This document shows, in pieces, positions 6,270-13,439 of a stretch of 15,609 nucleotides of DNA (position 1 is its first letter; each line of letters starts with the position of its first letter). Below the pieces are notes generated by a model. It was not told the origin of the DNA. It worked only from the letters and a program-made list of their open reading frames with translations, and did no database searches. The DNA is from Patescibacteria group bacterium (GTDB lineage Bacteria; Patescibacteriota; Minisyncoccia; Minisyncoccales; CG1-02-41-26): positions 1 through 15,609 of the forward strand of contig JAHJSK010000082.1 of the NCBI GenBank assembly GCA_018830365.1. The letters run 5' to 3'. A program made the translations under genes and the position numbers.

Positions 6270-6395
6270 AAATGCTTTGTATTATCTGCACTTGCCTCGC
6301 CTCGCCGAAGCTTTGGCGAGGCGGGTCGTCCCGCTTAGCGGGACTCGCTTCGTTTGATAATAACATTCCGACATTCTTGAGAATGTTGGAATGTT
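6270..6395. repeat. Composite palindrome element, copy at 6270
   Basis: Same layout as the element at 5369. It has TTATCTGCACTTGCC; one GC-rich hairpin GCCTCGCC...GGCGAGGC (6299-6322, palindromic save one wobble pair at the centre); the 7-base-pair hairpin GTCCCGC-TTA-GCGGGAC (6328-6344); the linker TCGCTTCGTTTGATAA; and palindrome copy 4 (6362-6395, TG centre, one G.T pair). The GC-rich unit is single here instead of double, and its sequence differs while the fold is kept. ATG 6410 lies 14 bases beyond the palindrome. Confidence 0.92.
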
Positions 6396-6409
6396 AAAAT
6401 AATAAAAAT

Positions 6410-6820
6410 ATGTCCGAAAAAATAAAATTTGATTTTAAAAAAGTAATTGATTATTGGAAAGAAGGCGCGGAAAATAATTATCAAACTGCCAAATTTCTTT
6501 ACAAGGGGAAAAGATATTCAGATTGTCTTTTCTTTTGTCATTTGATGTTGGAAAAAATTTTAAAAGGATTAGTGGTTGCCAACATTAAAACTCACGCTCC
6601 CCATACTCACAAATTAGTTGATTTAGCTAAAAGGGCTGAAATTAAATTAACTAAAAATCAAATAGATTATTTAACAGAAATTACTGAATTTAATATTGCT
6701 GGTCGTTACGATAATATAAAGCAGGAGTTTTATAAAAAATGCGCTAAAAAATATACAGAAAAATATTTTAAAATTTGCGAAGAATTATATTTATGGCTAA
6801 GAAAAAAACTTTGTCTTTAA
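6410..6820 (+). CDS. HEPN-domain protein, reversed-order pair (no RNase motif)
   Basis: A 136-residue HEPN protein (COG1895/COG2250-like). It has YWKEGAENNYQTAKFLY, CHLMLEKILKGLVV, THAPHTHKLVDLAKRAEI and the conserved FNIAGRYD. No RX4-6H motif is seen. It precedes its MNT partner, the reverse of the two pairs upstream, and is more divergent, so it is an independent module rather than a third tandem copy. The start is 14 bases after palindrome copy 4 with the spacer TAAAATAATAAAAAT. TAAAAT there could be a -10 box for a leaderless or nearly leaderless mRNA, but no convincing -35 box accompanies it. Confidence 0.85.
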   Translation: MSEKIKFDFKKVIDYWKEGAENNYQTAKFLYKGKRYSDCLFFCHLMLEKILKGLVVANIKTHAPHTHKLVDLAKRAEIKLTKNQIDYLTEITEFNIAGRYDNIKQEFYKKCAKKYTEKYFKICEELYLWLRKKLCL

Positions 6821-7122
6821 TAATAAAAAAAGAAGTCCTGAATTATATTAAGATATTAAAAGAAGACAAATTACCAATTGAAAAGGTGATTATTTTTGGC
6901 TCTCAAGTAAAAGGAACGGCTCATAAGTGGAGCGATGTAGATGTTTGTATTATTTCTCCAAAATTTAAAAATTCATTTAATGCCATGCATTATTTATTAA
7001 TAAAGTCCTATGAGATAGAAACGATTATTGAGCCGCATCCTTTTCATCCTAAAGATTTTATTGATGAAGATCCTTTGGTTTGGGAAATTAAAAAAACAGG
7101 AAAATTAATTTATGGAAAATAG
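6793..7122 (+). CDS. MNT nucleotidyltransferase, reversed-order pair
   Basis: A 109-residue minimal nucleotidyltransferase with VIIFG36-S37, ten residues, D48-V-D50 (GSQVKGTAHKWSDVDV). The C-terminal part (EPHPFHPKDF, then VWEIKKTGKLIYGK) fits the family. ATG 6793 is preferred over an in-frame TTG at 6775; it gives a 28-base overlap with the HEPN gene. The likely role is antitoxin or modifier of the HEPN protein at 6410. It is not close to the two tandem MNT copies, except in the motif. The composite element follows eight bases after its stop. Confidence 0.86.
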   Translation: MAKKKTLSLIIKKEVLNYIKILKEDKLPIEKVIIFGSQVKGTAHKWSDVDVCIISPKFKNSFNAMHYLLIKSYEIETIIEPHPFHPKDFIDEDPLVWEIKKTGKLIYGK

Positions 7123-7129
7123 AGGATAT

Positions 7130-7283
7130 TAATCCTATATTATCTGCGCTTGCCTCGCCTCGCTGGAGCTACGGCGAAGCGGGCTCGCCTCGCTGGAGCT
7201 ACGGCGAAGCGGGTCGTCCCGCTTAGCGGGACTCGCTTCGTTTGATAATAACATTCCAACATTCTTGAGAATGTTGGAATGTT
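7130..7283. repeat. Composite palindrome element, copy at 7130
   Basis: Third full copy. It has TTATCTGCGCTTGCC; the GC-rich unit CGCTGGAGCTACGGCGAAGC plus GGG twice, 30 bases apart (7161 and 7191); hairpin GTCCCGC-TTA-GCGGGAC (7216-7232); TCGCTTCGTTTGATAA; and palindrome copy 5 (7250-7283), which is perfect (16-base arms, TG centre). The spacer GTTAAAATAATAAAATT leads to ATG 7298, 14 bases away. The double GC-rich unit groups it with the copy at 5369, while its left edge is closer to the copy at 6270. Confidence 0.92.
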
Positions 7284-7297
7284 AAAATAATAAAATT

Positions 7298-10200
7298 ATG
7301 AAAAAAGAAACAGAACCAAAAATTGATAAACCAATTACAATTGAGGAGGAGATGAAGACTCTTTTGGGTGATATGCAAAAAGGAGCGGTTAAAGCCAAAG
7401 AGGAAATTGAAACGGCAGGAAAAGAACAAGCGGCGGCAAATAGAGCCTCAATGGATGCAGCCATAGAAGAAAGTGGGAAAAAATTAAAAGATTTGTCCGC
7501 GAAATTAGAAAAATTTAAACCAAAAATTAATTTGCCTACTGAAGAACCGCTAAAATCTGAAATCACGGAAGGGGCAGAAAAAGAAGCGATAGCAGGAAAA
7601 AGCATAGAAGAAATAAAAAAAGAAATGACAGAAGATTTAGCTGCGGAATTAATTTTAGATTTTAAAAAAGAAACTAGCTTGACTCCGGCGACGGGAGCGG
7701 AAGAGACGGAAACGGAAAAAGGAGAGCCGGCAGCGGGAGCGAGAGAGGAAGGAGAAACGCCAACAGAAGAAACACCAAAAACAGAATCTATGGTTCCGGA
7801 AGAATTTGAAGGAATGAAATACGAAGAAGAAAAGAAAAAATACGATCCCTTGCGCTCTTTTTTACACGAAAAAGGAATAGACCCTGAACAATTTGATTTC
7901 ACATATAGGGTAATTGAAAAAATAGAAAAAGACCCGAGCGATACTGATAATCCCGAAAAAACATCTATCTTTGAAAAAAATTTTACTAATTATCATGATT
8001 GTTTGAAATTTCAAAAAGGACTTACCGAAGAACAAAAAAAAGAATTTAGTAGAACATGGATTGGTAAAAATAAAAATGTGCATGAACCCATAGAAATTTT
8101 TGCTGTAAGTTTTTGGAAAAAATTAAATGACAAAAAAAGCGAGTTTTATCAATACAGAGACGAGATTGATGATATTTGTGGGAGGATACACAATGAAAAG
8201 TTAGAAGATGAATATGTTAAAGCGGTTGAGCGCGGAGAAATTAAAGAAAAAAAACCAGAGGGAGAACCAAAAAAAGGGGGAAAAGAAATTGACCAGATAG
8301 TTATTGAACATTTTGGAAAATTCAATCTTAGCGAAAAAGATTTAGAAAAAATTGAGGGTTTCAAAAATTTGTCTAAAGGACAGCAATTTTTGGTTTTGGA
8401 AAATTTTAAACAAATTACCTTGGGCAGGATTGAAGAAGAAGCGCTAAAAAAAGAAAAAGGTGTTTTAAGAGAAAAAGGATTTTGGGGTAAAGCTGGGTAT
8501 GGAATAGCCAGATCGTATAATTTGGCTCAATTAAAAAAAGCCAGCAAAGAAGAAATTTTAAAAAGCGGAACAGAACAACATAAAGAAATTTTAAAACAAT
8601 TAACAAAAGGGCTCAAAGAGGCCAATTTGGAAGTTGTTTTTGAAAAAGGAAAATTAGAAGTGAACTATATTAACAGAAATGAAATTGATTCTGAACAAGG
8701 AAAGAAGATCATTGATGAATTTAATCGAGCAGGTTCAAGGTTTCGGGAAATGCCTTATGAATGGGGATTAGCCACTGCCAGCGGGACAGAGAAACGGAAA
8801 TACAAAGAGATTAAAAATGAATTTGAAAAAAACAAAGAAAAATTATTATTAGAGTTGACACGCGAAAAGATAGAAAATTTACCAGAAGAGGAAGCGGAAA
8901 AACAGAGCTTAATACAAATTTTAGAAGCGGAAAAGTCAATTCAATTAGATCAATTTTTAAACAGCCATCCTGAAGTAGGGGAAAAAATAAAAAATATTGA
9001 ATCAGAGTGGACTTGGTATAAAGGTTTGGGACACATAGCTACTGGACAAGGAATACCTTTCGGCGCTGGTTTTATTTGGCGTTCAGCGGCAATAAGCGCG
9101 CTTGGCGCGTTAGGTCTTCCATTAGCAGTTCTTAGCTATGGAGCCATAAGGGCTGATTTCAGAGCCAGAAAGACCTTAAAAGAAAGAGAGAGATTGTCTC
9201 GGAAAGGAGAAATAATAAAAACAAAAGATGTTGAAACCGGAAAAATGGTAAAAGAAAAAGAAGCAAAAGATTTTGTTAGCGTTGAAAATTTGACTGAAAA
9301 ATTTAATAAACTTTTTGAGAAAATTGAAATAGCTCAAAAAAAAGAAGAGGCGGAAAAGGAAAAGGGATTAACTGAAGAATATGAAAAACTTCTTGCAGGA
9401 ACTAAAATAGCTCAAGGGGAAATAAAGGAAGAAATAAAAGGAGAAGAAAAAGAAAAATTAGAAGAAGAATTAACTGAAAAAGAAAAATTACTTGAATCAT
9501 TAAAAGCGCGGATTTATTATACTCAAGAAAAAATTGAACAGGGATTGGTTAATTTTGGCGGACAAGAGAAGCGTTTGAAAAATCAATATGACTTAATGAA
9601 AACATTAGGAAAAGCAATTGTTGCTGTGGGAATTAATCAAAATGAAATAACAGAAAGGTTGGAAAGCTTTTTGACTTTTAAAGAAAAAAAGAGAAAAAAA
9701 GAGGAGGGATGGTTTATTAACAAACAAAGACTAAAAGGAGCAAGCATTAGCGGCGCTTTCTTTATTGCTGGTATTTTAGCGCGAGAAGGAATAGAAAAAA
9801 CCGGAATATCTGGAAAAATAGAGGACCATTTTAAAGAAAAAGAAATAAAAATACCACATTTTCACGAATTAGAAAAATATTTTGTGAATTTAAAAGGATT
9901 AATAAGAGGACATACTGATCATACGGGCGATGGCACGCACTTTGTGGGAGGAGAAATGCACCCAGTAGAACAGACAGGACAAGCTGGGACAGGAACAGCG
10001 GGAATGGCGGAGCATGAGATGGGAACAGAAATGCCGTCGCAGTTGCAGGAAGAATTGACAAAGGTGGCGAATGAGAAAATTGCTGAATTGGACAAGGTTT
10101 TTGATAAAGTAAATGCATCGGACGGGATAGACCAAAAAGAAATGTGGTATTTATGGCAAACAGCAGAGCACGGACACGGAGAGGCAGCGGAAAAAGCAAG

Positions 10201-11221
10201 GGAGTTTTTGCATATGTTGAACATAAAAGATACAGAAGGATTTGAAGAACAATTAACAGAAACATTAAGCACAATTCATAAAGGTGAAGGTATTGAAAAC
10301 ACTTTAACCAGGCAATTAGAGCATAGTCCGGAAAAGTTTGAGTGCCCGCAGGACATAATGGATAAAGGGCATGCGTCTATTCATGAATGGGCAGGTGGAG
10401 AAGCGCACAGGATTGCTATTCATGAAGAATATGTTAGAGTGTTGCCAAGTGGCGAGATGCAGGAAACAAGGGTTTTTTATGACCCTGATGAAAAAACTCA
10501 ATATATTTTAAACGCGGATAAAACCATTACAGAAGTTGGGACTAAGGGAATGGAATATGATTACACGCGGCACATTGGCGAACATCATGTAGGAACTGAG
10601 GAAGAGCCGCGAGCGCCAGAAATAATAAAAACAACTGGCACAGAACAATTTGCAGGAACGGAAACAATAGAGACAGAACCGCCAGCGCCAGAAAAAATAA
10701 TTAGTCCGGAAGAATATGTGCCAGTGCCGGAAACAATACATGAGGCAGGGACATCGGGGATAGATCATGGAACAGAAACAACCACGTCAGAATATCATGG
10801 GACAGAAACAACGGGGGCAGAATATGTGCCAGCGCCGGAAATAATACATGGGACAGAGACGGCGCATGGAACTGAAACAACGGGAATAGAAACCGCAAGA
10901 CAAATTGACGCCGCATTAACGCGAAAAGTGGAAGATATGGGAATGGGAATAGAAAAACAAACAAGTCCTTGGTGGTGGCCAAGTAAAGGAAAGGGAAATT
11001 GGGATTTTTATAAGGAACAAAATGTGGGCAATTTTTTGAAACTTGACGCACAAGGTAAATGGCAAAATCCAGAGGATTTTCCATGGCACAGAGCAGAAGG
11101 AAATCCCACAGAAAGCAATTTCAGAAATGAATTAACAATACGCATAGTCGGGAACGGGCTTGATACATCGGATAAACATTTAAGTATATTTGAATACTTG
11201 AAAAAAATCTTGAAAAAATAG
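7298..11221 (+). CDS. 1307-residue membrane-associated coiled-coil protein, unknown function
   Basis: The longest gene in the window; no family is recognised. Residues 1-180 are Ala/Glu/Lys-rich and likely coiled coil or disordered. Residues 180-560 are mixed and more globular in parts (e.g. HEKGIDPEQFDFTYRVIEKI, YEWGLATASGTEKRKY). Residues ~586-617 are a hydrophobic, Gly/Ala-rich stretch (AISALGALGLPLAVLSYGAI). A Lys/Glu coiled coil follows to ~800, then a shorter hydrophobic stretch at ~814-828 (GASISGAFFIAGILA). If both span the membrane, the coiled coil between them would lie on one side as a hairpin. About 1100-1215 is a Thr/Glu/His/Pro tract with HGTETT repeats. The last ~85 residues, starting at SPWWWPS (1223), look like a compact Trp-rich domain. 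No N-terminal signal peptide is seen. It sits alone behind palindrome copy 5. A structural or cell-envelope role is possible but unproven. Confidence 0.78.
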   Translation: MKKETEPKIDKPITIEEEMKTLLGDMQKGAVKAKEEIETAGKEQAAANRASMDAAIEESGKKLKDLSAKLEKFKPKINLPTEEPLKSEITEGAEKEAIAGKSIEEIKKEMTEDLAAELILDFKKETSLTPATGAEETETEKGEPAAGAREEGETPTEETPKTESMVPEEFEGMKYEEEKKKYDPLRSFLHEKGIDPEQFDFTYRVIEKIEKDPSDTDNPEKTSIFEKNFTNYHDCLKFQKGLTEEQKKEFSRTWIGKNKNVHEPIEIFAVSFWKKLNDKKSEFYQYRDEIDDICGRIHNEKLEDEYVKAVERGEIKEKKPEGEPKKGGKEIDQIVIEHFGKFNLSEKDLEKIEGFKNLSKGQQFLVLENFKQITLGRIEEEALKKEKGVLREKGFWGKAGYGIARSYNLAQLKKASKEEILKSGTEQHKEILKQLTKGLKEANLEVVFEKGKLEVNYINRNEIDSEQGKKIIDEFNRAGSRFREMPYEWGLATASGTEKRKYKEIKNEFEKNKEKLLLELTREKIENLPEEEAEKQSLIQILEAEKSIQLDQFLNSHPEVGEKIKNIESEWTWYKGLGHIATGQGIPFGAGFIWRSAAISALGALGLPLAVLSYGAIRADFRARKTLKERERLSRKGEIIKTKDVETGKMVKEKEAKDFVSVENLTEKFNKLFEKIEIAQKKEEAEKEKGLTEEYEKLLAGTKIAQGEIKEEIKGEEKEKLEEELTEKEKLLESLKARIYYTQEKIEQGLVNFGGQEKRLKNQYDLMKTLGKAIVAVGINQNEITERLESFLTFKEKKRKKEEGWFINKQRLKGASISGAFFIAGILAREGIEKTGISGKIEDHFKEKEIKIPHFHELEKYFVNLKGLIRGHTDHTGDGTHFVGGEMHPVEQTGQAGTGTAGMAEHEMGTEMPSQLQEELTKVANEKIAELDKVFDKVNASDGIDQKEMWYLWQTAEHGHGEAAEKAREFLHMLNIKDTEGFEEQLTETLSTIHKGEGIENTLTRQLEHSPEKFECPQDIMDKGHASIHEWAGGEAHRIAIHEEYVRVLPSGEMQETRVFYDPDEKTQYILNADKTITEVGTKGMEYDYTRHIGEHHVGTEEEPRAPEIIKTTGTEQFAGTETIETEPPAPEKIISPEEYVPVPETIHEAGTSGIDHGTETTTSEYHGTETTGAEYVPAPEIIHGTETAHGTETTGIETARQIDAALTRKVEDMGMGIEKQTSPWWWPSKGKGNWDFYKEQNVGNFLKLDAQGKWQNPEDFPWHRAEGNPTESNFRNELTIRIVGNGLDTSDKHLSIFEYLKKILKK
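10712..10849 (+). repeat. Coding repeat tract (EYVPxPExIH and HGTETT units)
   Basis: Within the 1307-residue gene, the 30-base units at 10712 and 10820 encode EYVPVPETIH and EYVPAPEIIH, 108 bases apart. HGTETT/HGTETA units surround them. The tract is low in complexity and biased to Thr, Glu, His and Pro, and probably forms an extended linker to the Trp-rich C-terminal domain. Confidence 0.85.
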
Positions 11222-11271
11222 CTTTAATGGTTTACATTAGGATTTGTTTATCAAATTAAAAAGCTAAAATT

Positions 11272-11631
11272 ATGTTAGCAGTAATTAAAACCGGGGGCAA
11301 ACAATACATTGTTTCTCCCGGGCAAAAAATAAAATTTGAGAAAATTGAGGTCATTAATGCCGAAGAAACAAATCAAGAAGTAATTTTTGATGAAGTTTTG
11401 CTTTTGGCCTATAACCCATCGGGTTCGGCTCAATCAGGGGAAAAAAACAAAAAATTAGAAATTGGGACACCATTAGTTAAAGACGCCAAAGTTTATGGCA
11501 AAATTTTAGAACAAGGAAAAGGAAAAAAAATAATTATTTTCAAGCACAAAGCGAAAAAACATTCTAAAACAAAAACAGGTCATCGCCAACCATTCACAGA
11601 AGTGGAGATTACGAAAATAAAGGGCGATTAA
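11272..11631 (+). CDS. rplU: 50S ribosomal protein L21
   Basis: A 119-residue L21. The N-terminus MLAVIKTGGKQYIVSPGQKI and the C-terminal KTGHRQPFTEVEI signature are diagnostic. It binds 23S rRNA in the large subunit. The family is usually about 103 residues. The extra length lies mid-protein (about 42-62, NPSGSAQSGEKNKKLEIG), where a short loop is normal. The usual downstream partner rpmA (L27) is absent; a minus-strand recR comes next, facing it. No Shine-Dalgarno sequence precedes the ATG. TTTACA at 11231-11236 could be a -35 box, but no good -10 box is spaced correctly. The gene marks the switch from accessory to housekeeping DNA. Confidence 0.96.
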   Translation: MLAVIKTGGKQYIVSPGQKIKFEKIEVINAEETNQEVIFDEVLLLAYNPSGSAQSGEKNKKLEIGTPLVKDAKVYGKILEQGKGKKIIIFKHKAKKHSKTKTGHRQPFTEVEITKIKGD

Positions 11632-11651
11632 CCCTTTATAATTTTCAAGCA

Positions 11652-11707
11652 TCAATTTTCAATTTTCAATGAAATTCCTAATTCCTAATTCATAATTCAT
11701 AATTCAA
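11652..11707. repeat. Heptameric tandem repeat between rplU and recR
   Basis: Eight units in unbroken 7-base register: TCAATTT twice, TCAATGA, AATTCCT twice, AATTCAT twice, AATTCAA. It fills the gap between the convergent stops of rplU and recR. No clear terminator hairpin is present there. Confidence 0.9.
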
Positions 11708-11713
11708 AGTGTT

Positions 11714-12367
11714 TTACTTTCTATTTTCTAACGCGGAAGACAATGTTTCTTCGTCAGCGTATTCCAATTCTCCACCCAAAGGCAATCCTCGTCCTAATTG
11801 AACAATTTTTACACTATCCCCTTCTCCAGCGCAAGCCAAAATTTTAAATTTTCTCTGAAGCCAAAAACAAACGCTCTCTCCTTCAACCGTGGAATTTATT
11901 GCCAAAATTATTTCTTTAATTTTTGGTTCGCTTTTTTTAATTCTTTCTATTAGCGCGTCAACTTTTTGTTCCATTTCTTCTTTTTTTTCTTTGTTAAAAA
12001 TGCCGGTTGTCATCCCGCCCAAAACAAAATAAAGTCCTTTATATTGTTTGGTCTTTTCAATTGCTTCTAAATCCGCTTCTTTTGCCACAATACAAACAAC
12101 GGTTTTATCTCGGCTATTATCAGAGCAAAAGGGACAGATTTCTTTTTCTTTTTTCCCCAGCTCAAAAAATTCCGGCTCAAAAGAATTAAAGCAAAAAGAG
12201 CAAATTTTTATTTTCTCTTTTAAATCGCTTATTGATTTTATCAGCTCCTCAATTTTTTCATTTGGCGTTTCAATTAAATAAAAAACAAACCGCGCGGCAG
12301 TTCGCGGTCCAATAGTGGGAAATTTTGAAAAAATTTCAATAAGTTTTTGAATAGTAGATGGGAACAT
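11714..12367 (-). CDS. recR: Recombination protein RecR
   Basis: A 217-residue RecR, the DNA-clamp subunit that works with RecO (and RecF) to load RecA at gaps. An N-terminal helix-hairpin-helix is visible (FPTIGPRTAARFVFYL, residues 16-31). The zinc site is CX2C...CX2C at C56, C59, C78 and C81; the 18-residue gap between the two pairs is longer than usual. A Toprim domain follows (E97, D99, then AIEKTKQYKGLYFVLGG). The C-terminal NSTVEGES and LPLGGELEYADEETLSSAL are textbook RecR. The segment after VLGG (MTTGIFNKEKKEE) departs from the common SPxDGIGPE form. The start is ATG 12367; no Shine-Dalgarno is visible. It is co-directional with the carboxypeptidase gene but separated by a 144-base repeat-filled gap. 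Confidence 0.96.
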   Translation of the reverse strand: MFPSTIQKLIEIFSKFPTIGPRTAARFVFYLIETPNEKIEELIKSISDLKEKIKICSFCFNSFEPEFFELGKKEKEICPFCSDNSRDKTVVCIVAKEADLEAIEKTKQYKGLYFVLGGMTTGIFNKEKKEEMEQKVDALIERIKKSEPKIKEIILAINSTVEGESVCFWLQRKFKILACAGEGDSVKIVQLGRGLPLGGELEYADEETLSSALENRK

Positions 12368-12388
12368 AGTTTAACAAACGCAAAGCGC

Positions 12389-12461
12389 AACCTGCCCGCA
12401 ATGGCTACGCCTGCATCGCTATGCGAAGCATTACGGGCAGGCGTAGCAATGCTGGCAGGTT
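12389..12461. repeat. GC-rich imperfect dyad upstream of recR
   Basis: AACCTGCC (12389-12396) pairs with GGCAGGTT (12454-12461). GCTACGCCTGC (12404-12414) pairs perfectly with GCAGGCGTAGC (12437-12447). A small ATGC-GAA-GCAT hairpin is near the tip. A 19-base-pair stem with one internal loop results. It is much richer in GC than the surroundings. It lies between the dacF-like gene stop and the recR start, so it may be in the recR leader or end the upstream transcript; there is no T-run. Confidence 0.88.
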
Positions 12462-12508
12462 CAACTTTTAACTTTGTCAGATGTCAATTGTCAATTGTCA
12501 ATTGTCAA
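12460..12508. repeat. Heptameric tandem repeat between recR and carboxypeptidase gene
   Basis: Seven units in 7-base register: TTCAACT, TTTAACT, TTGTCAG, ATGTCAA and TTGTCAA three times. The tract begins at the right end of the GC-rich dyad and stops just before the carboxypeptidase stop codon at 12512. Confidence 0.9.
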
Positions 12509-12511
12509 ATG

Positions 12512-13423
12512 TTATTGTATGTATTCAATAAGTTTTTTCATATCTTCAAATCTATTTTGAGAATTTAAAACAACAGCTATGTAATAATTTTCTGCTTTTT
12601 TCCCTTTAAAAAGCAAAAGCAAACATTCGCCAGCATTAGAGGTAAAGCCAGTTTTACCGCTTATTATTTTTAAATTTTCTCCTAAGAGCGCATTGGTATT
12701 ATAAATAATATGATGAAGTTTGCCATTGCTCAAATAAAGAGGATATTCTTTTTTTAAAAGAATTTCAAAAATCAAAGGATTTTTCAGCCACACATATTTT
12801 GCCAATTTTACTAAATCGCTAACAGTGGAATAATTTGTATCAAATGTTTCAGCGTCAACCCCGCTTGGATTAAAAAAATGCGTGTCTTGCAATCCAATAT
12901 CCTTTGCTTTTAAATTCATTAAATCAACAAAGGCCTTTTCATCTATAATTTCAGCCAAAGCAAAAGCAGCGTCATTGGACGATTCAATAAGCGCGATATA
13001 AAGCAAATCCTTCACGCTTAATCTCTCTCCCATTTTCAAAAGTCCTGTTTGTTCAAGCTGGGAAACAGCTTTCTCTGAAATTTTTGTTTTTAAGTCCGGC
13101 TGATAAAATTCTAAAGCAATGAGGCCAGTCATTAGCTTGGTCAAACTGGCAATAGCCATTTTTTCTTTTTCTTTTTTCTTAAAAATTATTTGTTCTTCGC
13201 CTTGTTCATTTATTTTCACCAAAATAGCGCTTGTTGCTGAAATTTGCGGCTCCATAACTTTGGGATAATGCAAAGAAATTTGCGCAACAAGAGACAAGGG
13301 AGGAATTTTTTCCATTGCTTTAGCATAAAAAAAATCCTCAACTGTTTTTTGAAAAATATTTACTCCGAACCAAAAGGGAAGACTAATTAAAAAAACAATA
13401 ATAAAAAATTTATATTTTTTCAT
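12512..13423 (-). CDS. D-alanyl-D-alanine carboxypeptidase (peptidase S11 family)
   Basis: A 303-residue penicillin-binding protein of the S11 (DacA/DacF) family, which trims the terminal D-Ala from peptidoglycan stem peptides. The three active-site motifs are in place: SLTK (S93 nucleophile, K96), SSN (148-150) and KTG (257-259). An N-terminal hydrophobic segment (FFIIVFLISLPFWFGVNIF, residues 6-24) is an uncleaved anchor or signal peptide, so the enzyme works outside the membrane. The C-terminal beta domain found in many DacA proteins is missing; the protein ends soon after the catalytic fold. ATG 13423 is preferred to TTG 13429. It starts 16 bases after tyrS and is likely in the same operon. 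Confidence 0.94.
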   Translation of the reverse strand: MKKYKFFIIVFLISLPFWFGVNIFQKTVEDFFYAKAMEKIPPLSLVAQISLHYPKVMEPQISATSAILVKINEQGEEQIIFKKKEKEKMAIASLTKLMTGLIALEFYQPDLKTKISEKAVSQLEQTGLLKMGERLSVKDLLYIALIESSNDAAFALAEIIDEKAFVDLMNLKAKDIGLQDTHFFNPSGVDAETFDTNYSTVSDLVKLAKYVWLKNPLIFEILLKKEYPLYLSNGKLHHIIYNTNALLGENLKIISGKTGFTSNAGECLLLLFKGKKAENYYIAVVLNSQNRFEDMKKLIEYIQ

Positions 13424-13439
13424 AAACAAATAGGAATCT

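Noticed and set aside
300..7283. CRISPR array
   Set aside because: The palindrome copies are 0.8-4 kb apart, separated by genes, and no cas gene is present.
5369..7283. Integron attC sites
   Set aside because: The termini do not fit the RYYYAAC/GTTRRRY core sites, and no integrase is in the window; only the cassette-like arrangement is kept as a hypothesis.
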